Assembly (NCBI RefSeq): GCF_026167545.1
Contig: NZ_CP110678.1
Span: forward strand, 1,423,501-1,487,500
Origin: Sphingomonas sp. S1-29
GTDB lineage: Bacteria; Pseudomonadota; Alphaproteobacteria; Sphingomonadales; Sphingomonadaceae
Length of the DNA: 64,000 nucleotides
Direction of reading: 5' to 3'
The notes under the pieces were generated by a model. The model was not told the DNA's origin. It worked only from the letters and a program-made list of their open reading frames with translations, and did not search any database. Positions within the stretch are counted from its first letter, which is position 1; each line of letters starts with the position of its first letter. Positions 29,501 through 39,038 of the stretch are shown piece by piece. The position numbers were made by a program, and so were the translations under genes.

Positions 29501-29843
29501 CGCCGCGGCTCTTGCCGAAGCGCGAGCCGATAAAGTCCGAGATCGTCGTCGCCCCCTCGGCCTGCACCGCCGCCACCAGCCGCCGCAGGAAGCGCGGCGC
29601 GAGCGCGAAGACCAGGATCGGCCCGAGATAGATCGGCAGATACGACCAGCCCTCGGCAGCCGCGCTGCCGACCGCGCCGAAGAACGTCCAGCTGGTGCAA
29701 TAGACCGCGAGCGACATCGCATAGGCGACATGCCGGAAGCGGTGCTGCGCCAGCGCCTCGCGCCGCCCCTCGACCCACGCCGCCACCGCGAACAGCAGCA
29801 CGGCAAAGCCGAACGCGACAAGGGTGAGGACGACCGGGTTCAC
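26541..29843 (-). CDS. crbS: CrbS-like sensor kinase with Na+/solute symporter domain
   Basis: An 1100-residue hybrid kinase. Residues 1-500 form a Na+/solute symporter-like membrane domain with about 13 helices (YFLPIYLGP-type and SRFGKSRGV segments). Residues 620-740 form a PAS domain. The kinase core has RFLAAASHDLLQPLHAARLF (phospho-His) and an ATP-binding region (NAIRYTDSGG, DTGHGIP, GIGLGLAIV). A receiver domain closes the protein (LVVDDDPDILDAM; Asp in LVDFHLGDG). This architecture is that of CrbS/CbrA kinases sensing acetate or amino acids. It starts at GTG 29843, 33 bases after an M14 peptidase gene. Confidence 0.9.
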   Translation of the reverse strand: MNPVVLTLVAFGFAVLLFAVAAWVEGRREALAQHRFRHVAYAMSLAVYCTSWTFFGAVGSAAAEGWSYLPIYLGPILVFALAPRFLRRLVAAVQAEGATTISDFIGSRFGKSRGVAALVTVTAALGVMPYIALQLRSVGIAFSTLSGGSVAVVMGVTAVVLAMFAMLFGTRRYEASGRNEGVVFATAFESLVKLAALAAVAVTATVLLLSAPRDAAAAGAAAIARNFSPAGAGVEVVLITLLSMAAILCLPRQFYVSVIEAHSPDDIVRARWPFVGYLLVMTAMVMPITWAGLALLPPGASPDLFVLQLPLAIDSQALALVAFLGGFSAATAMVVVETIALSTMVSNDLIAPILLRSPRLSGEANLGRLLLYVRRLSIVLVIALALLWARSISGEQRLAVIGHIAFAAMAQIAPLLLLAVDGRMRDALAAKAGLAAGLVLWLWTLALPPVLPRAWLTALADTPFDPRHLLGIGDAGPLVHGVAWSLGANLLLLALVAARKAPKRPRLFARAAVGQVEDMAALSAFVGRFVGEGRAAETLGPPQARPIAREDARRAERLVAGVVGAPSARALMASALAGERLGHEDVARMLDESGQSLQFSKGLLAATLEHIDPGVSVVDGEQRLVAWNTRYLELFGYPEGLVHVGAPVADLIRWNAIRGDCGPGEVEAHVARRLGHLQRGEVHSFERTRPDGRVLKTVGGPMPGGGYVMCFTDTTTEARARAELEARVTERTAELTRLNEQLALATRDKTRFLAAASHDLLQPLHAARLFSAALGRETGAHRLVERVDKSIAAAEQLLRALLDISKLDAGGIEPVPEAIDVRPLLSDVVEGFRPLAAEKGLRIALGAGTGTVATDPVLLRSILQNFVSNAIRYTDSGGVLVGARRRGGRIAIEVIDTGHGIPDDKRAAIFREFERLGTGGEGGIGLGLAIVERTARLLGAEVTLRSHVGRGSAFGVVLPRSQAQPVAATLRLPATIGERRHAILVVDDDPDILDAMRALLEADGHRVAIARDAASAAVALGEASLALVDFHLGDGPDGLATIAALRRLRPGLRAALVTADASAVTSAKAHGVGVTVLAKPLAAATLAGWIAEGEGARAAE

Positions 29844-29875
29844 GCCGCTATCCTACGCCGCTCGCGGCGCGATTG

Positions 29876-31657
29876 TCACAGCTCGCGGCCGACCGGATAC
29901 AGCAGATACCGCGCGTCGTAATAGGGCGTGCGTTCGTAGAACCACGCCAGCCGCGCATTTGCATCCGCAGCGAACTTGGGATCGGCGGCCAGCTTCGCCT
30001 CGAACGCGCGCTTGAGCGCGGGGTCGCGCGCCAGCATCGCATCGGCCATCGGCGCGATCGCATAGCCTTCGATATATTCGGTCCGCGTCAGGATCGCGGG
30101 GAAGTAATTCCACGCCAGCAGCGAATCGGCGCTCTCGGCCTCGAGCATCGCCGCGGCGAGCAGCCCAAGCGGCTGATCCGATCGCACCCGTACCGATCCG
30201 GCGGGCATCATCTCGCTCCGCGTCTCGTGCGCGAACCCCGCGGTCAGCGGCACATGGCCTTCGATCGCGGTGCCGAGCTTGGGATCCTTCAGCCGCACCA
30301 TGTCGAGCCGTAGCTTGCGCGGCGCATCGATCGTTTCGAACGCGATCCCCTGCACGCGGAGCCGCTCGATCGCCTGCGGCGCGCTGGCGGGCACCCACCA
30401 GGCCTTGGGCAGCTTGGTGGTGATCGCCGGCACCTGGCCGATGACGGGCATCGTCAGCGTCACCGGCCGCCCCAACCAGCGTAGTTCTTCGCGCCCCGAG
30501 GCAACCGAGCGATAGCGATCGTGCGCGACGCCCTTGAACGGGATGGTGAAGATCGGCGCGGGCGCCTGCTTCCAGCCCAGCACCGCCTCGCGCGGGCGGG
30601 CAGCGCGATCGGCGGCGATCGCACGTTGCAGCGCCTGGCGCTCGGCGCCGACCGTCCGGAGCGCGGTTTCGATGAAGACATAGGTGCCGAGCACCCGCTG
30701 GCGATAGGGCTTGAGCGAATGCGTCTCGAGCAGCACCGTCGGCACGCGGGCACGGTCGCCCCAGCCGGTCGAGAAGCGCGCGGCATCGGCATTGTGCGCG
30801 ATTCCCTTGGCGGGGTCGCGATTGTCGATCGCATCGACATAGATACCCGGCACATGGCCGTTGGCGGTCAGCGCGGCATCGAACGCCGGGCGCAGCCGCT
30901 CGTCGAGCCAGCGCCCGATCGCGACGCTGTTGGCATAGTGCCCGTACAGCCCGTTAAAGTCGTAGGTGATGTCGTACTGGTAATCGGTACCGTCGGTGAC
31001 GTGCAGGTCTAGGTACAGCGCGGGATCGATCCGCCGGATCAGCGCGAGCATCGCCCGCATCTCGGGGGTGTCGGCCTTGAGATAGTCGCGGTTGAGGTTG
31101 AGGTTCTGCGCGTTGGTGCGCCAGCCCTGTTCGCGCGGGCCGCGCTGGTTGGGGCGGCTCCAGGGTGATGACCGCTCATGCCCATCGGCGTTGAAAATCG
31201 GCACGAAGACGAGATCGGCCTGGTCGAGCAGCGCATCCTTGCCGCCGAACGCAATGTCGCGCAGCAGCATCATGCCGGCATCCTTGCCGTCGATTTCGCC
31301 GGCGTGGATTCCCGCCTGCGCCAGCACCACCGGCTTGCCCGGCCCCTTGCTCGCGCGGACATAATAAAGGTCGCGCCCCTCGGGCGTCGTGCCGAAGCTT
31401 TGGAGCGTCAGCAGCGGCGAGGCGGCGACCAGCCGCTCGATCCACGCCCGCGTCGCGGCGTAATCGGGGGTGGTCTCGAATCTGGCGACCTCCGCCGGGG
31501 TGATCCAGTGCGCGCCGGGCTTGGCGACCAGCGCTTCGCTCGCCCCCGACCAGGGCAGCACCGGCGGCAGCGGCGCGGGCTGCGGAGCAGATCGGTTCTG
31601 GGCATGGACGGGCGCGGCTGCGAGCAGCGCGAGCGAAGTGGCAACGCGAAGGATCAT
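29876..31657 (-). CDS. Secreted M14 metallocarboxypeptidase
   Basis: A 593-residue zinc peptidase with a signal peptide (ending AAPVHAQ). M14 motifs are visible: QAGIHAGEIDGKDAGMM (zinc His and Glu), NADGHERSS, NLNRDYLKAD (substrate Arg) and LDLHVTDGTDYQYD (third zinc His). VLLETHSLKPY probably carries the catalytic Glu. The ATG at 31657 is chosen to give a good signal peptide. It lies just upstream of crbS, same strand, and may supply amino acids or peptides. Target peptides are unknown. Confidence 0.87.
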   Translation of the reverse strand: MILRVATSLALLAAAPVHAQNRSAPQPAPLPPVLPWSGASEALVAKPGAHWITPAEVARFETTPDYAATRAWIERLVAASPLLTLQSFGTTPEGRDLYYVRASKGPGKPVVLAQAGIHAGEIDGKDAGMMLLRDIAFGGKDALLDQADLVFVPIFNADGHERSSPWSRPNQRGPREQGWRTNAQNLNLNRDYLKADTPEMRAMLALIRRIDPALYLDLHVTDGTDYQYDITYDFNGLYGHYANSVAIGRWLDERLRPAFDAALTANGHVPGIYVDAIDNRDPAKGIAHNADAARFSTGWGDRARVPTVLLETHSLKPYRQRVLGTYVFIETALRTVGAERQALQRAIAADRAARPREAVLGWKQAPAPIFTIPFKGVAHDRYRSVASGREELRWLGRPVTLTMPVIGQVPAITTKLPKAWWVPASAPQAIERLRVQGIAFETIDAPRKLRLDMVRLKDPKLGTAIEGHVPLTAGFAHETRSEMMPAGSVRVRSDQPLGLLAAAMLEAESADSLLAWNYFPAILTRTEYIEGYAIAPMADAMLARDPALKRAFEAKLAADPKFAADANARLAWFYERTPYYDARYLLYPVGREL

Positions 31658-31707
31658 GCCACCGGTCCTATCGCGCGGCGAAACCAGCGGCAATCATCCT
31701 CCCCCCC

Positions 31708-31780
31708 CGTTCGGTTCGAGCGAAGTCGAGAACCCGCCCGCTTCTGGCCACCCTGTCTCGACTTCGCTCGACACGAACGG
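31708..31780. repeat. Palindromic repeat pair, family B
   Basis: Arms GTTCGGTTCGAGCGAAGTCG and TCGACTTCGCTCGACACGAA lie between pccA and the M14 peptidase gene, same strand. Confidence 0.75.
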
Positions 31781-31794
31781 TTCTCGAGGGTCCC

Positions 31795-33909
31795 TCAAAC
31801 GAAGTCGAGGATCGCCGCGTCGACCGCCATGCTCTCGCCCGGCGCGAAGTGGATCTTGCCCACCACTCCCGGCCGCTCGGCGCGCAGGATATTCTCCATC
31901 TTCATCGCCTCGACCGTCGCCAGCGGCTGTCCGGCCTCGACCGCATCGCCCTCGGCGACGTGGAGCGCGCTCAGCATCCCAGGCATCGGGCAGAGCAGGA
32001 ATTTCGACAGGTCGGGCGGCACCTTCTCGATCATGTGCGCCGCCAGGTCGGCCGCGCGCACCGTCATCACACGCACGACATGCGTTCGGCCATGCGCGTT
32101 GAGCCGCCAGCCGGTGCGGGTGCGCTTCACTCCCACGGTGATCGCTTCGTCGTCGATCGTCGCGACGAACTGGCGCTGGCCGGGCTTCCACCCGGTCACC
32201 ACGTCGAGCGGGCTTTCCTGCGGATCGAGATTGACCAGCAGCCCGCGATCATAGCCGTCGATCGACACGTCGTAGCGCCGCTCGCCGATCAGCACCGCAC
32301 GATCCTCGCGCGGGATGAAGCGATCGTCGAGCTTGTCCGAGATGCTGGCGTTGCGCCACGCGGTCTCCATGTCGAGCACCGCCGCCACCGCGGCCAGCTT
32401 GCGGATCATCGCTTCGGATGCATCGGCGCCGGTGAAGCCGTCGGGGAATTCCTCGGCGATGAACCCCGTCGTCAGCGCGCCGCTGCGGAAGCGCGGATGC
32501 TGCATCAGCGCCGAGAGGAAATCGATGTTGTTGCCGACGCCCTCGAGCTCGAACCGGTCGAGCGCCGCGACCGCCAGATCGGCGGCGCCGTCGCGGGTGG
32601 GTGCCCAGGTGACCAGTTTGGCGATCATCGGGTCGTAGAACATGCTGACCTCACCGCCTTCGGCGACGCCGTCGTCGATGCGGATATAGGGTTGCGCCTC
32701 GCCATCATCCGTCACCCCAGCGAAAGCGGGGGTCTCGCCCGTTCGAAGCGCATCGAATGCGGCGAGAGACCCCAGCTTTCGCTGGGGTGACGAGCCTGGG
32801 GCCGGCCCCGCCTCAGGCGCACGATAGCGCACCAGCCGCCCGGTGCTCGGCAGGAACCCGCGATACGGATCCTCGGCATAGACGCGGTTCTCGATCGCCC
32901 AGCCGTTGAGCTGCACCTCGTCCTGCCCGAATGCCAACCGTTCGCCCGCCGCCACCCGGATCATCTGTTCGACCAGATCGAGCCCGGTGATCGCCTCGGT
33001 CACCGGATGCTCGACCTGCAGCCGGGTGTTCATCTCGAGGAAGTAGAATCCCTCGCCCGTCGTGTCGGCGCCCGACACGATCAGCTCGACGGTGCCCGCC
33101 GAATAATAGCCCACCGCGCGCGCCAGCGCGACCGCCTGCTCGCCCATCCGCTTGCGCATCTCGGGCGTCACGAAGGGCGACGGCGCTTCCTCGACCACCT
33201 TCTGGTGCCGCCGCTGGATCGAGCATTCGCGCTCGCCCAGATACACGATGCTGCCGTGCTGGTCGCCGAGCAGCTGGATCTCGATATGCCGCGGCTGTTC
33301 GATGAACTTCTCGATGAACACACGGTCGTCGCCGAAGCTCGCCAGCCCCTCGCGCTTGGTCGCCTCGAACCCGTCGCGGACGTCCTGTTCGCCCCAGGCC
33401 AGCCGCATCCCCTTGCCGCCGCCGCCCGCGCTCGCCTTCATCATCACCGGATAGCCGATCTCGCCCGCGATCCGCACCGCATGGTCGGTATCGGCGATCT
33501 CGCCCAGGAAGCCGGGAACGACGTTGACGCCCGCGGCCTTGGCCAGCTTCTTCGATTCGATCTTGTCGCCCATCGCCGCGATGGCCTCCGGCGGCGGGCC
33601 GACGAAGGCGATCCCCGCCTCGGCGCAGGCGCGCGCGAAGCTCTCGCGCTCGGACAGGAAGCCATAGCCCGGATGGATGCAGTCCGCCCCGGTCTCCTTG
33701 GCCGCCAGCAGGATCAGCTCGGCCTTGAGATAGCTCTCCGCAGCGGGTGCCGGCCCCAGCCGGACGCTCTCGTCGGCCATCAGCACATGCGGGCTGCGCG
33801 CATCGGCGTCCGAATAGACCGCGACGGTGGCGATCCCCATCTTCTTCGCCGTCCGCATGACGCGGCAAGCGATTTCGCCGCGATTGGCAACCAGGATTTT
33901 CTTGAACAT
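31795..33909 (-). CDS. pccA: Propionyl-CoA carboxylase, alpha (biotin) subunit
   Basis: A 704-residue subunit, longer than most PccA proteins. Biotin carboxylase motifs run from IANRGEIACR-like VANRGEIACRV through ASAGGGGKGMRLAW and EMNTRLQVEHPV, then a BT domain and a biotinyl domain with VEAMKMEN. It carboxylates propionyl-CoA with PccB. Residues 373-402 (SSPQRKLGSLAAFDALRTGE within this stretch) are encoded by a family D palindrome (32711-32792) in frame, inside a loop of the biotin carboxylase C-terminal domain. ATG 33909 is preferred over an upstream TTG. It closes a co-oriented run from pccB. Confidence 0.93.
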   Translation of the reverse strand: MFKKILVANRGEIACRVMRTAKKMGIATVAVYSDADARSPHVLMADESVRLGPAPAAESYLKAELILLAAKETGADCIHPGYGFLSERESFARACAEAGIAFVGPPPEAIAAMGDKIESKKLAKAAGVNVVPGFLGEIADTDHAVRIAGEIGYPVMMKASAGGGGKGMRLAWGEQDVRDGFEATKREGLASFGDDRVFIEKFIEQPRHIEIQLLGDQHGSIVYLGERECSIQRRHQKVVEEAPSPFVTPEMRKRMGEQAVALARAVGYYSAGTVELIVSGADTTGEGFYFLEMNTRLQVEHPVTEAITGLDLVEQMIRVAAGERLAFGQDEVQLNGWAIENRVYAEDPYRGFLPSTGRLVRYRAPEAGPAPGSSPQRKLGSLAAFDALRTGETPAFAGVTDDGEAQPYIRIDDGVAEGGEVSMFYDPMIAKLVTWAPTRDGAADLAVAALDRFELEGVGNNIDFLSALMQHPRFRSGALTTGFIAEEFPDGFTGADASEAMIRKLAAVAAVLDMETAWRNASISDKLDDRFIPREDRAVLIGERRYDVSIDGYDRGLLVNLDPQESPLDVVTGWKPGQRQFVATIDDEAITVGVKRTRTGWRLNAHGRTHVVRVMTVRAADLAAHMIEKVPPDLSKFLLCPMPGMLSALHVAEGDAVEAGQPLATVEAMKMENILRAERPGVVGKIHFAPGESMAVDAAILDFV
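32711..32792. repeat. Family D palindrome in frame inside pccA
   Basis: Inverted arms GTCACCCCAGCGAAAGCGGG and CCCAGCTTTCGCTGGGGTGA surround about 25 bases. The same element sits between genes at 60673-60757. Here it adds about 28 residues to the protein without a stop or frameshift. Confidence 0.9.
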
Positions 33910-33928
33910 CAGTTGCACCAATCTTGAA

Positions 33929-34019
33929 CGTCACCCCGGACCTGTTCCGGGGTCCACCTTGCGCCCAGCGAAGCCGCCGCAGGTGGAAGCGTGGACCCCG
34001 GAACCAGTCCGGGGTGACG
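33929..34019. repeat. Inverted pair of family C palindromes
   Basis: CACCCCGGACCTGTTCCGGG faces a near-complementary copy 33 bases later, between bioB and pccA. Same family as at 8393-8606. Confidence 0.8.
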
Positions 34020-34060
34020 AGGGTGGGTCATCGCGACGATTACCAGCGGCACAGCGAGCA

Positions 34061-35080
34061 TCACGCCCCTGCCGCCTCAAGCTGCGCAGGCGCGGCGGCC
34101 GCCATCGGTTGCAGCCCCAGCTTGGCGAACAGCGCGCTGTCGGCGTCGTCGCCGGCATTGCCCGTCGTCAACAGCCGATCGCCGGTGAAGATCGAGTTCG
34201 CCCCCGCCAGGAAGCACAAGGCCTGTGTCGCCTCACTCATGCTCTCGCGCCCAGCCGACAGCCGCACCATGCTTTCGGGCATCGTGATCCGCGCGACCGC
34301 CACCGTCCGCACGAATTCGATATCGTCGATCTTCGCCATCGGCGTGTCGGCGAGCATGTCGCCCAGCGGCGTGCCCTTCACCGGCACCAAAGCATTCACC
34401 GGCACGCTTTCGGGATGCCGGGGCAACGTCGCCAGCGCATGGACGAAGCCGACGCGATCGGCGCGCGTCTCGCCCAGGCCGACAATCCCGCCCGAACACA
34501 CGTTGATCCCCGCCGCGCGCACTTGCTCCAGCGTATCGAGCCGGTCGGCGAAGGTCCGCGTGGTGATGACCTTTTCGTAATGCTCCGGCGAAGTGTCGAT
34601 ATTGTGGTTGTAATAATCGAGCCCCGCCTCGCCCAGCATCCGCGCCTGCGCCGGCGTCAGCATGCCCAACGTCATGCAGGTCTCCATCCCCATCTGGCGA
34701 ACGCCGCGCACCATCTCGACGATCGCGGGCATGTCGCGGTCCTTGGGGTTGCGCCACGCCGCGCCCATGCAGAAACGCGTCGAGCCATTGTCCTTGGCCT
34801 GCGCCGCCGATTGCAGCACCGCGCGGACATCCATCAGCTTCGATGCCTTCAGCCCGGTATCGGCCCCCGCCGCCTGGTTGCAATAGCCGCAATCCTCGGG
34901 GCAGCCGCCGGTCTTGATCGACAGCAAGGTCGACCGCTGGACCCGATCGGGGGCGTGGTTGGCGCGATGCACCTCGGCAGCGCGGAAGACCAGTTCGGTG
35001 AACGGCAGGTCGAACAGCGCCGCAATTTCCTCGCGCGTCCAATCGTTGCGGGTGCCTCCATCGGCAATAAGGGTCGTCAC
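34061..35080 (-). CDS. bioB: Biotin synthase
   Basis: A 339-residue radical-SAM enzyme that inserts sulfur into dethiobiotin. The CxxxCxxC cluster ([12 protein letters not shown]) and later family segments such as [26 protein letters not shown] and [13 protein letters not shown] are intact. Translation begins at a GTG overlapping the stop of the upstream DUF3445 gene (GTGA). It sits between methylmalonyl-CoA mutase and pccA, whose product needs biotin, a sensible functional pairing. No other bio genes are in the window. Confidence 0.96.
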   Translation of the reverse strand: MTTLIADGGTRNDWTREEIAALFDLPFTELVFRAAEVHRANHAPDRVQRSTLLSIKTGGCPEDCGYCNQAAGADTGLKASKLMDVRAVLQSAAQAKDNGSTRFCMGAAWRNPKDRDMPAIVEMVRGVRQMGMETCMTLGMLTPAQARMLGEAGLDYYNHNIDTSPEHYEKVITTRTFADRLDTLEQVRAAGINVCSGGIVGLGETRADRVGFVHALATLPRHPESVPVNALVPVKGTPLGDMLADTPMAKIDDIEFVRTVAVARITMPESMVRLSAGRESMSEATQALCFLAGANSIFTGDRLLTTGNAGDDADSALFAKLGLQPMAAAAPAQLEAAGA

Positions 35081-35883
35081 TCGATCGTCTCCACAAGCTC
35101 GTCGCGTCGCGCGGCGGCATAGCCCGCCAGCGCTTCGGCGTAAAAGGGCGCGGCGCGCCGCGCATGTTCGCCGCCGCCGGTCTGCGCCACCGCATCGGCG
35201 ACGCGGTGCACCACGCCGGCGCTCAGCGCGTGCAGCGGCGCGACGTGGATGCCGATGGTGAACAGCACCGCGCCGGTTGCTGGCAGCCGGCGCAGCGTCT
35301 GGCGCTCGCAGCGCACGAACAGCGTATCGCCGGCGTTGGCGGTGGTGACATGCGCAAAACGCTGCGCAGGATCGTCCTGGGGCAAATAGCGCCCCGCCGC
35401 GGTCGGCACGACGAACCAGTTCGCGCGGCCATAGATCGCCCCCGCGGGCAGCGTCGCGACGAAGTGATCGACCCCCTTCGACAATTGCTCGGCATAGCCA
35501 TGGATCGGCGCGTGGACCTGCGTCAGCGACTGGCCAAGCTTCTCGGGCAACCGCCAATCGGTGGGGAACGCCACCGCGCCGCCGGTCAGCCGATAGCCGC
35601 GATCGGCGTCGCTTGTGACCAGGCACAGATCCTCCCACACCGCGCGCGCCGCCTCGCCCAGCCCGCCCGCAACCCCGAGCAGCGCCGCGGTCTCGCGCGC
35701 CGCAGCCTCGGCCTCGGGCAATACCGCGACGCAATCGCCCGCGTCGAATGCGGCCGCGCGCGTGGCAAGATCGGGCGCGGGGTGCAGCCACTGATCGTGC
35801 GCAAGCGGCACCAGCCCCATCCGCAACGCCCCGCCGCCGCGCGCACGCGGCATCAGCGTCTCGACCGAAAAGCCAAGACTCAC
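35077..35883 (-). CDS. DUF3445 haem-dependent oxidative N-demethylase-like protein
   Basis: A 268-residue protein of DUF3445, the family containing the haem-dependent oxidative N-demethylase alpha subunit. Family segments seen: [40 protein letters not shown] and [20 protein letters not shown]. The other demethylase subunits are absent, so this is a lone member whose substrate is unknown. It overlaps both methylmalonyl-CoA mutase (upstream) and bioB (downstream) by four bases, so it is an integral member of the propionate operon. Confidence 0.82.
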   Translation of the reverse strand: MSLGFSVETLMPRARGGGALRMGLVPLAHDQWLHPAPDLATRAAAFDAGDCVAVLPEAEAAARETAALLGVAGGLGEAARAVWEDLCLVTSDADRGYRLTGGAVAFPTDWRLPEKLGQSLTQVHAPIHGYAEQLSKGVDHFVATLPAGAIYGRANWFVVPTAAGRYLPQDDPAQRFAHVTTANAGDTLFVRCERQTLRRLPATGAVLFTIGIHVAPLHALSAGVVHRVADAVAQTGGGEHARRAAPFYAEALAGYAAARRDELVETIE

Positions 35884-38138
35884 GCGGCATCCTCGGTGGG
35901 TGCCATGTTGTGCCCCAGCAGCCGCAGCACTTCGCCCGCGGCGTCGATCAAATTGGTGCCGGGGCCGAAGATCGCCTGGACGCCAGCCTGGCGCAGGAAG
36001 TCATAGTCCTGCGCGGGGATCACGCCGCCCGCGATCACCTTGATGTCGCCATGCCCCGCGTCGCGCAGATGGCCGATGAGTTCGGGCACCAAGGTCTTGT
36101 GCCCCGCCGCCAGGCTCGATGCGCCGACCACATCGACCTCCTGCTCGATCGCCAGCTTGGCGACCTCCTCGGGCGTCTGGAACAGCGCACCGGGGACGAT
36201 CTCGAACCCCAGATCGCCGAACATGCTCGACACCAGATTGGCGCCGCGATCATGTCCGTCCTGCCCCATCTTGGCGACCAACATCCGGGGCTTGCGCCCC
36301 AGCCGCCGCTCGGTGGCCGCGACGCCGTCGGTCAGCCGCGACCAGCGCACATCGTCGCCATAGGCTCCGCCATAGATGCCGCTCACCGGGGTCGGCGTGG
36401 TGCCATAGCGGCCGAACACATCCTCCAGCGCCTGGCTGATCTCGCCTAGCGTCGCGCGCGCGCGGGCGCATTCGACCGCGAGCGCGAGCAGGTTGGTTCC
36501 TCCCCCAGCGGGGGAGGTGGCAGCCGAAGGCTGACGGAGGGGGCTTTCCTCGGGCGATGCCGTTTGCGGCTCGCCCCCTCCACCATGCTGCGCATGGTCC
36601 CCCTCCCCGTTCCGGGGAGGATTTCGCGCGCCTTCACGCAGCGCATCCAATGCGGCGCGGCACACCGCTTCGTCGCGCGTCGCCTTGATCCGCTCGATCC
36701 GCGCGACTTGCCCGGCGCGCACCGCATGATTGTCGATGTCGAGGATTTCGACCGGGTCTTCGTCCTTCAGCCGGTATTTGTTGACCCCGACGATCACGTC
36801 CTCGCCGCGATCGACCCGCGCCTGCCGCGCCGCGCTCGCTTCCTCGATCATCGCCTTGGGCCATCCGGCATCGACCGCATTGGCCATCCCGCCCTCGCGC
36901 TCGACCCGCTCGACGATTTCCCAGGCGCGATCGGCGATTTCCTGCGTCAGCGCCTCGACATAATAGCTGCCGCCCAGCGGATCGACGACCTTGGTGATGC
37001 CGGTTTCTTCCTGCAGCACGATCTGGGTATTGCGCGCGATCCGCGCCGAAAAGTCGGTCGGCAGCGCGATCGCTTCGTCGAGCGCGTTGGTGTGCAGGCT
37101 CTGCGTGCCCCCGAACGCTGCCGCCATCGCCTCGACGGTGGTGCGGATCACGTTGTTATACGGGTCCTGCTCCTGCAACGACACGCCCGATGTCTGGCAA
37201 TGCGTGCGCAGCATCTTCGATCGCTCGTCCTTGGCGCCCAGCTCGGTCATCACCCGGTGCCACAGCAGCCGCGCGGCGCGCAATTTGGCGACTTCCATGA
37301 AGAAGTTCATGCCGATCGCGAAAAAGAAGCTCAGCCGCCCGGCGAACTTGTCGATGTCGAGCCCCGCCGCCATCGCCGCGCGCGCATATTCGCGGCCGTC
37401 GGCGATGGTGAAGGCAAGCTCCTGCACCTGCGTCGCCCCCGCCTCCTGCATGTGATAGCCCGAGATGCTGATGCTGTTGAACTTGGGCATGTGCGCCGAA
37501 GTATAGCCGATGATGTCGGCGATGATCCGCATGCTGGGCTCGGGCGGGTAGATATAGGTGTTGCGGACCATGAACTCCTTGAGGATGTCGTTCTGGATCG
37601 TCCCGTCGAGCTGTTCGCGCGGCACCCCCTGTTCCTCGCCCGCAACGATGAAGAACGCCAGGATCGGGATCACCGCGCCGTTCATCGTCATACTGACCGA
37701 CATCTTGTCGAGCGGGATGCCGTCGAACAGGATCTTCATGTCCTCGACGCTGTCGATTGCCACGCCCGCCTTGCCGACATCGCCGGTCACACGCGGATGA
37801 TCGCTGTCGTAACCGCGATGGGTGGCGAGATCGAACGCGACGCTCAGCCCCTTTTGCCCCGCGGCCAGGTTGCGGCGGTAGAAGGCGTTCGATTCCTCAG
37901 CGGTCGAAAAGCCCGCATATTGCCGCACCGTCCAGGGCCGCCCGGCATACATCGACGCGCGCACCCCGCGCGTGAACGGCGCGAAGCCCGGCAGGCCGGG
38001 GTCGAGATCGGCGACGTCCTCCTGTGTGTACAAGGGCTTGACCGCGATACCTTCGGGCGTGTGCCAGCGAAGGTCTCGGTCCTTCGATTCCTTGGCGGCG
38101 AGGGTCTGCCAGTCGGCGAGGGTCGGTTTGTCGGTCAA
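35880..38138 (-). CDS. scpA: Methylmalonyl-CoA mutase, adenosylcobalamin-dependent
   Basis: A 752-residue mutase converting (R)-methylmalonyl-CoA to succinyl-CoA. The TIM-barrel half ([36 protein letters not shown]) is followed by a linker and a C-terminal B12 domain ([14 protein letters not shown]). Usual length is about 715; residues 506-547 are an extra stretch encoded by a composite family E repeat (36498-36623) in frame, between the barrel and linker. Reading frame stays open, and flanking sequence resumes exactly (LREGAR ... [20 protein letters not shown]). The TTG start at 38138 has GGAG upstream. Confidence 0.94.
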   Translation of the reverse strand: MTDKPTLADWQTLAAKESKDRDLRWHTPEGIAVKPLYTQEDVADLDPGLPGFAPFTRGVRASMYAGRPWTVRQYAGFSTAEESNAFYRRNLAAGQKGLSVAFDLATHRGYDSDHPRVTGDVGKAGVAIDSVEDMKILFDGIPLDKMSVSMTMNGAVIPILAFFIVAGEEQGVPREQLDGTIQNDILKEFMVRNTYIYPPEPSMRIIADIIGYTSAHMPKFNSISISGYHMQEAGATQVQELAFTIADGREYARAAMAAGLDIDKFAGRLSFFFAIGMNFFMEVAKLRAARLLWHRVMTELGAKDERSKMLRTHCQTSGVSLQEQDPYNNVIRTTVEAMAAAFGGTQSLHTNALDEAIALPTDFSARIARNTQIVLQEETGITKVVDPLGGSYYVEALTQEIADRAWEIVERVEREGGMANAVDAGWPKAMIEEASAARQARVDRGEDVIVGVNKYRLKDEDPVEILDIDNHAVRAGQVARIERIKATRDEAVCRAALDALREGARNPPRNGEGDHAQHGGGGEPQTASPEESPLRQPSAATSPAGGGTNLLALAVECARARATLGEISQALEDVFGRYGTTPTPVSGIYGGAYGDDVRWSRLTDGVAATERRLGRKPRMLVAKMGQDGHDRGANLVSSMFGDLGFEIVPGALFQTPEEVAKLAIEQEVDVVGASSLAAGHKTLVPELIGHLRDAGHGDIKVIAGGVIPAQDYDFLRQAGVQAIFGPGTNLIDAAGEVLRLLGHNMAPTEDAA
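36498..36623. repeat. Composite family E repeat in frame inside methylmalonyl-CoA mutase
   Basis: The left arm (CCTCCCCCAGCGGGGGAGGT) matches the intergenic repeat at 20402; the right arm (CACCATGCTGCGCATGGTCC with flanks) matches the DUF559 cassette ends at 13710 and 14147. It adds 42 residues rich in Pro, Gly, His and Gln to the enzyme. Confidence 0.9.
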
Positions 38139-38146
38139 AAAGGTCT

Positions 38147-38225
38147 CCGTTCGCTTCGAGCGAAGTCGAGAAGCAAGTAAGGGCGGTGGGCTGGAACGTT
38201 TCTCGACTTCGCTCGAAACGAACGG
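38147..38225. repeat. Palindromic repeat pair, family B
   Basis: Arms GTTCGCTTCGAGCGAAGTCG and TCGACTTCGCTCGAAACGAA lie between the crotonase-like gene and methylmalonyl-CoA mutase. Confidence 0.75.
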
Positions 38226-38231
38226 CGCGCT

Positions 38232-39017
38232 TTATTGCCCCTTAAACTCAGCCTTCCGCTTCTGCAAAAACGCCATCCCCCCCTCGAGCGCATCCTGCGT
38301 CCCGCGCGCCGCGCGCTGGTTCTCGGCCTCGCGGACCATCGCGCCGGCATAATCGCTCTCAAGCGCCGCCTGCATCCCGCGCCGCATCAGCCCCAACGCC
38401 CGCGTCGGCCCCGCCGCCAGCCGCTCGGCGAGCGCAAACGCCTCGGCATCGACCGCTTCGTCGACGACGACGCGGTGAATCATCCCCCATTCGAGCGCCT
38501 TGGCAGCCGGCACCCGCTCGCCCAGCAGCATCATCTCGGTCGCACGCGCGCGACCGATCAGCCGCGGCAGCATCCACGACGCGCCGCCATCGGGCACCAA
38601 CCCGATATTGACGAACGCTTGCAGGAAATAGGCGGTGTCGCCCGCGACACAGAAATCGGCGGCCAGCGCCAGGCTGCACCCGATCCCCGCCGCCGGCCCA
38701 AGCACCGCGCTGACGACCGGCACATCGAGGCCGGCGATCGCCAGCAGCGCGGGATTATAATGCTCGGTCAGCGCTTCGTAGGTCGCAGCGCCGGGATCCG
38801 CCGCCCCCAGCGCACCACCGCCGACATCGGCCCCCGAACAAAAGCCCCGCCCCGCCCCGGCGATCAACACCGCACGCGCGCCGTCCAGATCGCCGAGCGC
38901 GGCGCGCAATTCGTCGAACATAGCGGGCGGAGCTGCGTTCAGCCGGTCGGGGCGATTAAGCGTGACGACCAGCACGTCGCCGCGCCGCTCGGTGAGGATG
39001 TGTTCGTACTGGGGCAA
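38232..39017 (-). CDS. Crotonase-family enoyl-CoA hydratase/isomerase
   Basis: A 261-residue crotonase-fold enzyme. AGAGRGFCSGADVG forms the oxyanion site and AGIGCSLALAADFCVAG follows; the second acidic position is Asp in GLVPDGGASW, as in PaaG-like isomerases rather than standard hydratases with two Glu. Its substrate is unknown; the cluster context suggests branched or odd-chain acyl-CoA breakdown. The TTG start at 39017 has GGGAGAGG upstream; no better ATG fits the family N-terminus. Confidence 0.85.
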   Translation of the reverse strand: MPQYEHILTERRGDVLVVTLNRPDRLNAAPPAMFDELRAALGDLDGARAVLIAGAGRGFCSGADVGGGALGAADPGAATYEALTEHYNPALLAIAGLDVPVVSAVLGPAAGIGCSLALAADFCVAGDTAYFLQAFVNIGLVPDGGASWMLPRLIGRARATEMMLLGERVPAAKALEWGMIHRVVVDEAVDAEAFALAERLAAGPTRALGLMRRGMQAALESDYAGAMVREAENQRAARGTQDALEGGMAFLQKRKAEFKGQ

Positions 39018-39038
39018 CAGCCTCTCCCGCTAAAAAAA

